DNA from: Actinoplanes oryzae
GTDB lineage: Bacteria; Actinomycetota; Actinomycetes; Mycobacteriales; Micromonosporaceae
Length of the DNA stretch: 64,000 nucleotides
Assembly: GCF_030757795.1 (NCBI RefSeq)
Contig: NZ_JAUQWH010000019.1
Span: 1 to 64,000 of the forward strand
Direction: 5' to 3'
Shown here: positions 58,482-64,000 of the stretch, one piece after another
How positions within the stretch are numbered: position 1 is the stretch's first letter
Layout: each line of letters opens with the position of its first letter
Notes under the pieces: generated by a model
Database searches by the model: none
The model's input: the letters and a program-made list of their open reading frames with translations, nothing else
What the model was told of the DNA's origin: nothing
Made by a program: the position numbers and the translations under genes

Positions 58482-60989
58482 GTGGACCTGCTGCGTACGC
58501 TGACCGCGCTCACCTTGACCGCCTCCGCCTTCGCCGTCCCGTCGGCCGCCCACGCCTCCCCGGATGACACCGCGCACCGGGACTTCGCGAACGGCGCCGA
58601 CCGCAACACCACGGCTGCCCTGATCGACGAGCCGCTGCAGACCCTCGGCACGACCGACCGGCCGAAGGCCCGCCAGGGTTATCCGCGTCAGCAGGAGCTG
58701 CGGGTCTACCCCGAGGACCCGGCCGACAAGGCGATCAAGCTGGGCCTGGTGCCGTACCACGGGATCGCGCCGCGCCTGAACGCCCTGCAGCAGGCCAGCC
58801 GGCGCGTCTCGGCGGAGGTCGTCGGGCACTCGGCGCTCGGGCGCGACCTCTACCTGGTCACCGTGACCGCCCCGGAGACCGTTGCCGAGGCCGCGCGGCA
58901 GGACAAGTGGCGCGCGCTCATCGAGGACGATCCGGCCGCCGCGAAGCGCGACCGGCAGCTCGCCCGCGACTACAAGACGCCGGTGTGGATCAACGCGAAC
59001 ATCCACGGCGACGAGTGGGAGGGCACCGACGGCGCGCTGCGCGTCATCGAGCGGCTCGCCACGGCCACCGACGCCGCCACGGCGCGGCTGCTCACGCGTA
59101 CGCGGATCTATGTGACCGTGACCAACAACCCGGACGGGCGCATCGCCGGCACCCGGGCCAACGGCGCGGGCTTCGACATCAACCGGGACCACGCGACCAG
59201 CTCGCAGCCGGAGTCGCGGGCCGTGCGGGACGTGGTGATCGCCACCCAGCCGTTCGTGATGCTCGACGAGCACGGCTACACCGGCACCACGCTGATCGAG
59301 CCGGCCACACCGCCGCACGGGCAGAACTACGAGTACGACCTCTACATCAAGCACGCCCTGCCGGACGCGCTCGGCATGGAGAAGGCCATCCAGCAGCTCG
59401 GGCACGCGGAGACGACCCGCGCGGACATCCCGTTCCGCGACTACGCTCCCGGCGACTGGGACGACTGGCCGCCGATCTTCACCCCGATGTACGCCATCTA
59501 TCAGGGCGCCGTCGGCCACACCGTCGAGATCCCGTTGCAGGTCAACCGCGGCCTCTACGACTCGCTGCCGGTCGCCGAGCTGCGCCGCCGCTCGGGCGTC
59601 AACACCGACGTGGCCGAGGCGACGATCAATGCCGCGATCAGCTACGCGGACGAGAACAGAGCGAGCCTGCTGGCCGGCCAGATCGAGCAGTTCCGTCGCG
59701 GCTGGGCGGGCGAGCCGTCCCCGGCGATCCCCGACGGCTTCGTGCCCGGCTTCGGCCCCGAGGACCGCTACTCGACGAGCTTCCCCCGCGCGTACGTCAT
59801 CCCGGCCGGCGCCGCCCAGCGCTCCCCGGCCGCCGCGGCGCGCCTGGTCGACCACCTCGTCGCCCACGACGTGCGGGTGACCCGCGCCCGCACGGCCTTC
59901 CGGCTGGACGGCGTGTCGTACGCCGCGGGCTCGTACGTCGTGGACATGCACCAGCCCAAGCGCGGCCTCGCCAACGTCCTCCTCGAGGCCGGCCGGGACA
60001 TCTCGGACCTGGTCCCGCAGATGTACGACATCTCCGGCTGGAGCCACCGCCTGCTGTGGGGTGCCTCGGTCTCCGTCTCCCGGCGGGAGAAGCCGCGCGT
60101 CGCCACGTCCCCGGTCGCGGTCGCCTCCCCGACCGGCTCGGTCACCGCACCGCGCGGCCGTGACCTCGCCCTCTCGCTGCGCGACGCCGCCGACGTCCGC
60201 GCCCTCAACGCCCTCCTCGACCTCGGCGTCGCCGTGCGCAAGACCTCCGCGAGCACCGTCGTGGTGCCGGCCTCCGCGCGCCCGCAGGCCGTCTCGCTGG
60301 CTTCCCGGTACGGCGTGAGCTTCGCGACCGCCCCCCGAGGCGCCACCGGCCCGCGCCTGACCAAGCCGGCGATCGCCGCGGCGGCCGCGGCCGACGAACT
60401 GTTCGCGCTGCGCGAGATGGGCTTCGAGGTGCGGCCGGTGTCCACGGCCGTGCTCAACGCCGGCTACGACCTGTCCGGAGTCGATGTGCTGCTGGTCTCG
60501 TCGGGGCTGGCGTACCCGCAGCTCTCGCCTGCCGCCCGCGCCGCGGTCGACGCCCTGCTCGCCCGCGGCGGCGTGGTGACCCGCGGCACGACCGGCGCCG
60601 CCTTCAACACCGCGGCCGCCCTGCTGCCCGCGACCGCCGTGGCCGGCCGGAGCGACGCCAACGGCGTGGTCTCCGTCACCAACACCGGCCCGGTCGTCGG
60701 CGCCGGCTCCCTGCCGAACGCGTTCGTCTACTCCCCGCTGTGGTTCACCGGCACCGGCTTCACGGTCGAGCAGCGCTACGCCGCCGACCCCCTCGTCGCC
60801 GGCCACTGGCTCCCCTCCGCCCCCGGCGCCGGCGGCCAGGAGCAGGCGGCGGGCCAGGCAGCCGTCATCTCGGGCACCACCTCCCGCGGCGGCCGCGCGG
60901 TCCTGTTCGGCACCGAGCCGCTGTTCCGCGCCCACCCCAAGGGCCTGTACGCCCAGGTCGCCCGAGCCCTCTACTGGACCGCCGGCTGA
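58482..60989 (+). CDS. Secreted M14-family metallopeptidase
   Basis: An 835-residue secreted zinc carboxypeptidase-like protein. Signal peptide 1-25 (cut after AHA). M14 domain ~100-395: zinc ligands H and E in NANIHGDEWEG (~175, 178), third His probably in LDEHGYTG (~263), and the catalytic Glu region GHTVEIPL (~349). A ~430-residue C-terminal region follows (FGPEDRYSTSFPRAYVIPAG onward), lacking known domains and containing Rossmann-like VDVLLVSSGLAYP. GTG 58482. Divergent from the exported amine oxidase, so the two may release and then oxidise amino acids; this link is inference. Confidence 0.88.
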   Translation: MDLLRTLTALTLTASAFAVPSAAHASPDDTAHRDFANGADRNTTAALIDEPLQTLGTTDRPKARQGYPRQQELRVYPEDPADKAIKLGLVPYHGIAPRLNALQQASRRVSAEVVGHSALGRDLYLVTVTAPETVAEAARQDKWRALIEDDPAAAKRDRQLARDYKTPVWINANIHGDEWEGTDGALRVIERLATATDAATARLLTRTRIYVTVTNNPDGRIAGTRANGAGFDINRDHATSSQPESRAVRDVVIATQPFVMLDEHGYTGTTLIEPATPPHGQNYEYDLYIKHALPDALGMEKAIQQLGHAETTRADIPFRDYAPGDWDDWPPIFTPMYAIYQGAVGHTVEIPLQVNRGLYDSLPVAELRRRSGVNTDVAEATINAAISYADENRASLLAGQIEQFRRGWAGEPSPAIPDGFVPGFGPEDRYSTSFPRAYVIPAGAAQRSPAAAARLVDHLVAHDVRVTRARTAFRLDGVSYAAGSYVVDMHQPKRGLANVLLEAGRDISDLVPQMYDISGWSHRLLWGASVSVSRREKPRVATSPVAVASPTGSVTAPRGRDLALSLRDAADVRALNALLDLGVAVRKTSASTVVVPASARPQAVSLASRYGVSFATAPRGATGPRLTKPAIAAAAAADELFALREMGFEVRPVSTAVLNAGYDLSGVDVLLVSSGLAYPQLSPAARAAVDALLARGGVVTRGTTGAAFNTAAALLPATAVAGRSDANGVVSVTNTGPVVGAGSLPNAFVYSPLWFTGTGFTVEQRYAADPLVAGHWLPSAPGAGGQEQAAGQAAVISGTTSRGGRAVLFGTEPLFRAHPKGLYAQVARALYWTAG

Positions 60990-61033
60990 GCGCCCGCCGT
61001 GGCGCCGCAGCGGCCTGAGCTTCAGGGACGCGG

Positions 61034-61966
61034 TCACATCTGATCGGTGAGGAGGTCGGGGCGGCGGGTCCCCAGCCAGGCCAGCAGAGCCTTCGCCTGG
61101 GCCCTTTGGAAGTCCCGGACGGCCGGTGCCGCCGGCGGTGGTGGCAACAGGGAGCGGCTGACGAAGTAGCCTGCGCCGGCGATCAGGATGGTGTCCAGGT
61201 CTTCGCGGTCGGCCTCGCGGGTCAGCGGGTGCTCGTCGAGCAGTTGTTCGACGTCGACGCCGTGGATGGCGAGGCTCGGGGTCATCAGGACCAGGTCCAG
61301 CCAGCCGGCGCCGGTGCAGGCGTAAGGCCAGTCGACGATCCGAACCCCGTCGGCCGCCAGGATCATGTTGTCCAGCCGCAGGTCCCCATGGACCAGGGCG
61401 GTTCCGTCGGCGGCGTCCGTCCAGCGCTTCTCCCGGGCCGCGAGCACGTCGATCGAGGCGCCGGAGAGCTCCGGGTAGGCGGCGGTGACCGTCGGCCACG
61501 AGGCGGCGCCGGCGATGTCGCGCCAGCCGGTGAAGTCCCCGGCGAACTCGTCGACGAGCCGGGGCAGGCCCGGCGGTCCGGGCGTCTCCCCCAACGCGGC
61601 CACCGCCGTCATCACCAGGTCGAGGTCGGCGATGCCGGGGGTACGACCGTCAACGTGCTCGAACAGCATGACGATCCAGATCCCGTCGTCGTGCCACCAG
61701 AGCAGGCGGGGGCTCGGTGTCTGCGGCGGCAGCGCCGCGGCGATCCCGGCCTCACGCAGATAGGCCCCGGCGACCTCGGACGTGTGCCGGGCGATCGCCT
61801 TCACGAAGAACCGGGCACCCGACTCGCCGGCCACCGTCGACGCCACACCGGGGGTGAACCCGCCGGATGCGCTGGAGACCTCGTGCAGCGGGGTGGCCAC
61901 GGCCTGCTCGGCGCGGATCCGGAGGGCACGCGGGATATCGAGCCAGCGCAGCCGGGTCAGGTTCAT
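61034..61966 (-). CDS. Phosphotransferase (APH-fold) family protein
   Basis: A 310-residue APH-fold kinase. ATP-site features: GARFFVKAIA with the lysine, catalytic loop LVHGDLRLDNMIL (~198-210) and Mg-binding VRIVDWPYA. Fold members phosphorylate aminoglycosides, homoserine, choline or unknown small molecules; the substrate here is not evident. ATG 61966; a much longer reading frame exists upstream but has no coding look. It is a different protein from the broken copy at 55790-56715. Confidence 0.88.
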   Translation of the reverse strand: MNLTRLRWLDIPRALRIRAEQAVATPLHEVSSASGGFTPGVASTVAGESGARFFVKAIARHTSEVAGAYLREAGIAAALPPQTPSPRLLWWHDDGIWIVMLFEHVDGRTPGIADLDLVMTAVAALGETPGPPGLPRLVDEFAGDFTGWRDIAGAASWPTVTAAYPELSGASIDVLAAREKRWTDAADGTALVHGDLRLDNMILAADGVRIVDWPYACTGAGWLDLVLMTPSLAIHGVDVEQLLDEHPLTREADREDLDTILIAGAGYFVSRSLLPPPPAAPAVRDFQRAQAKALLAWLGTRRPDLLTDQM

Positions 61967-62037
61967 GCCGTGGCACGCTACCGCCGGGCAGCTCCCCCGG
62001 GCATCGCATTTACGTCGGCGACAGCCACCGGGAACGG

Positions 62038-62637
62038 TCAGTGGGCGGGCGCGTAGCCGGTGCGGTCGGCGTCCGTGATCGGTCGCAGCACGCGGGCGGG
62101 ATTGCCGGCGGCGACCACCCGGGCCGGCACGTCCCGGGTCACCACGCTCCCCGCCCCGACCACAGCGCCGGCGCCGATGGTCACGCCGGGCAGGATCGTC
62201 ACGCCGCCGCCGATCCAGACGCCGTCCCCGATCGTGATCGGCAGCGCCCGGCAGGCACCCGCGACCCGCTCGGCGCGGTCCAGGGCGTGGTTCGAGGTGT
62301 AGAGCCCCACCTTCGGCCCGAGCAGCACGTCGTCGCCGATGGTGATGGGCGCGCCGTCGAGCAGCACGCAGTCGAAGTTGGCGAAGAAGCGCGCCCCGAG
62401 CCGGATGTTGCTGCCGAACTCGCACCGGAACGTCGGCTCGAAGTGCGCGCCCTCGCCGGCGGCCCCGAGCACCGCGCGCAGCAGCCGCTCCCGCTCGGGC
62501 TGCGGCTGCCCGAACGCCGCGTTGTACGCGTTGGTGGCCAGCACCGCCCGCTGCCGGGCATCGATCAGCTCGGCGGTCAGGTCGTCGTACATCGCGCCGG
62601 TGGCCATGTGCGCGAACTGCTCGGCGAGGCTGGGCAC
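62038..62637 (-). CDS. Sugar O-acetyltransferase (maltose acetyltransferase-like)
   Basis: A 199-residue left-handed beta-helix acetyltransferase. N-terminal Mac domain: AEQFAHMATGAMYDDLTAELIDARQRA; then hexapeptide repeats (IRLGARFFANFDCVLLDGAPITIGDDVLLGP, TIGDGVWIGGGVTILPGVTIGAGAVVGAGSVV). Catalytic His in YTSNHALD. It transfers acetyl from acetyl-CoA to a sugar or nodulation-type acceptor. GTG 62637 is chosen because GGGGG lies six bases upstream and the length fits the family; an upstream GTG at 62688 would add 17 residues. Confidence 0.9.
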   Translation of the reverse strand: MPSLAEQFAHMATGAMYDDLTAELIDARQRAVLATNAYNAAFGQPQPERERLLRAVLGAAGEGAHFEPTFRCEFGSNIRLGARFFANFDCVLLDGAPITIGDDVLLGPKVGLYTSNHALDRAERVAGACRALPITIGDGVWIGGGVTILPGVTIGAGAVVGAGSVVTRDVPARVVAAGNPARVLRPITDADRTGYAPAH

Positions 62638-62715
62638 TCGATCCCCCTGATGGTGCTCGGCGACGTGATCGAGGCCATTCTGCTTCACCTGCGCCGCAGG
62701 AAGCGCGGCGTCCGC

Positions 62716-63957
62716 CTACCGGGACTCCGCGGCGGTGATCTCGACGCCCTGCTTGCGGAGGCGGGCGACGAGCGCGTCCCCGATCCCGGTCGACGGCGTC
62801 AGCACACCGCCCTCGCCCGGCGGCAGGGCGTCGCGGTCCAGGGCCAGGGCGAGCGCCGACTCCCCCATCAGGACGGCGGTGGCCGCGTACCCGGGATCGC
62901 CGGTCATCCGGAACCGCGACTGGAAGCGTCTCCCGGTCGTGGTCGTGGTGAAGATGTCCATCGTGAAGTGCCCGGCGCGGCGGGTGCTCTCCGACGGCCC
63001 GTCGCCCGGTTTCGGCAGGATGCGGTCGAGCACCACGCGGGCCGGCGCGAGCGCGAGCCCGGCGAACAGGCCGGTGATGCCGAGCTTGACCCCCTGGGCG
63101 AGTACGGGCGACAGCGGCGACGTTCCCGTGCTGACCGTCTCCCGATAGCGGAACTGCCGGCCGTACGCGTAATCGCGCAGGGCATTGCTCCGCCGCACGA
63201 TGCGCGTGTTGTAGCTCGCCATGAAGAACGGCGCCAGCGTCCCGCGCAGTTCCGGGCTCACCTCACGGGCGGGCACGGTGACCAGGTCGGGCTGCCTGCC
63301 GAGGTCCGGCTCCGCGGCCCGGTCCGGCGTCAGCGAGTACGGGCTGGCCGCCACCCGCCGCGCGTCCCGGTCCCGCCGCACGGTGTCGATCTGGTGCCGC
63401 ATCGTGTCGATCGTGCCGCCGCTGGCCGTCCCCTTGAGCCGCGTCACCACGAGCGTCGTCCCGGTGAGCTGCCCGGCGCCCGCCTCGGCCACGGCCGCGT
63501 GCAGCACGTGCACCCCGAGGTCCGAGGGAACGGAGTCGAAGCCGCACGAATGCACGATCCGGGCACCCGTGCGCCGCGCGGTCTCATGATGCGCGTCGAT
63601 GCTCTGCCGCACGAACAAGACCTCGCCGGCCAGATCGACATAGTCGGTCCCCGCGGCCGCGCACGCCGCGACGAGGGCCTTGCCATATTTCGCGTACGGC
63701 CCCACGGTCGTCGCCACGACCCGGGTGCTCGCGGCCAGGTCCGCCAGCGCGCGCTCGTCCGCCGCGTCCGCCACCACGATCGGCCACTCGACGCCGTGCC
63801 GGTCGCGCAGCCTGTCCCTGACCGCCGCCAGCCGCTCGCCGGACCGCCCCGCCAGCGCCACCCGCACGCCCGCCGGCGCGTGCCCGGCCAGATGCTCCGC
63901 GACGAGCGCCCCCGCGAACCCGCTGGCCCCGTACACCACGACGTCGAAGTCCCTCAT
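62716..63957 (-). CDS. Saccharopine dehydrogenase-like / trans-acting enoyl reductase family protein
   Basis: A 413-residue NADP-binding protein of the saccharopine-dehydrogenase-like family that includes mycobacterial trans-acting enoyl reductases. Rossmann motif VVVYGASGFAGALVAEHLAG (~6-25), the segment VVATTVGPYAKYGKALVAACAAAGTDYVDLAGEV and C in VHSCGFDSVPSD are hallmarks. A hydrophobic helix-like stretch (GVKLGITGLFAGLALAPARVVL) in the C-terminal half could attach it to membrane. Substrate unknown; a lipid- or polyketide-related reduction is family inference. ATG 63957, 43 bp from the right end. Confidence 0.9.
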   Translation of the reverse strand: MRDFDVVVYGASGFAGALVAEHLAGHAPAGVRVALAGRSGERLAAVRDRLRDRHGVEWPIVVADAADERALADLAASTRVVATTVGPYAKYGKALVAACAAAGTDYVDLAGEVLFVRQSIDAHHETARRTGARIVHSCGFDSVPSDLGVHVLHAAVAEAGAGQLTGTTLVVTRLKGTASGGTIDTMRHQIDTVRRDRDARRVAASPYSLTPDRAAEPDLGRQPDLVTVPAREVSPELRGTLAPFFMASYNTRIVRRSNALRDYAYGRQFRYRETVSTGTSPLSPVLAQGVKLGITGLFAGLALAPARVVLDRILPKPGDGPSESTRRAGHFTMDIFTTTTTGRRFQSRFRMTGDPGYAATAVLMGESALALALDRDALPPGEGGVLTPSTGIGDALVARLRKQGVEITAAESR

Positions 63958-64000
63958 GCCCCCGAATTCTGCCCGTGATGACCCCGGCCCGCTCGGTGAC

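Noticed and set aside
56823..61499. A 1558-residue minus-strand open frame joining the amine oxidase to sequence opposite the M14 gene.
   Set aside because: Only the first-named part (up to about 58466) has real domains; the remainder is antisense to the secreted peptidase.

Overview
The window is very GC-rich DNA with densely packed genes, frequent GTG (and one TTG) starts and strongly G/C-ending codons. With SAM-IV riboswitch, F420-type oxidoreductase, serine/threonine kinases and many secreted hydrolases, it looks like the chromosome of a filamentous actinobacterium. A Micromonosporaceae/Actinoplanes-like host is my inference. I found no rRNA, tRNA, CRISPR array, insertion sequence, phage module or origin. 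About 59 protein genes can be supported; one runs off the left edge and one is broken.

Layout. 1-6.6 kb: a truncated membrane Ser/Thr kinase and two drug-efflux modules, an EmrB-type MFS pump divergent from its TetR regulator and a MarR regulator overlapping a second MFS pump. 6.6-8.5 kb: a small secreted Cys protein behind a strong terminator and an EamA exporter. 8.5-18.9 kb: a sulfur-acquisition island. It holds a sulfonate/taurine ABC transporter with an alpha-ketoglutarate dioxygenase and a TauE/SafE exporter, a Gly/Asp-rich secreted protein, a metNIQ methionine transporter, an M20 peptidase, and a SAM-IV riboswitch controlling a cysteine-desulfurase-like aminotransferase. A quasi-palindromic 17-bp motif (13/17 identical) lies directly ahead of both sulfur ABC operons.

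18.9-30.9 kb: a subtilisin, zf-UBP and PspC small proteins, a MerR operon, STAS and DinB proteins, a Tat-exported cyclase, a second complete Ser/Thr kinase, a second TauE/SafE protein, an alpha/beta hydrolase, a sedolisin (S53), a Clp-N protein and a zinc alcohol dehydrogenase. 31-41.9 kb: an aromatic FAD monooxygenase, an HD protein, an F420-type LLM enzyme, an acyltransferase, and a regulator plus two-gene ABC exporter in which the two nucleotide-binding domains have decayed in complementary ways, ending convergently on an ATP-grasp gene.

42-49.7 kb: a MASE1-PAS-histidine kinase-GAF sensor translationally coupled to a stand-alone receiver, a 1068-residue secreted subtilase and an aldo/keto reductase. 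49.7-64 kb: a secreted CBM-DUF1996 protein, a LysR/EamA divergent pair, an unrecognised 396-residue protein, an MBL hydrolase/RibD-type reductase pair, an aminoglycoside-phosphotransferase-like pseudogene, a Tat amine oxidase divergent from a secreted M14 peptidase, a second phosphotransferase, a hexapeptide acetyltransferase and a saccharopine-dehydrogenase-like enzyme. Convergent gene pairs repeatedly use palindromes as shared terminators, in at least one case inside coding sequence.
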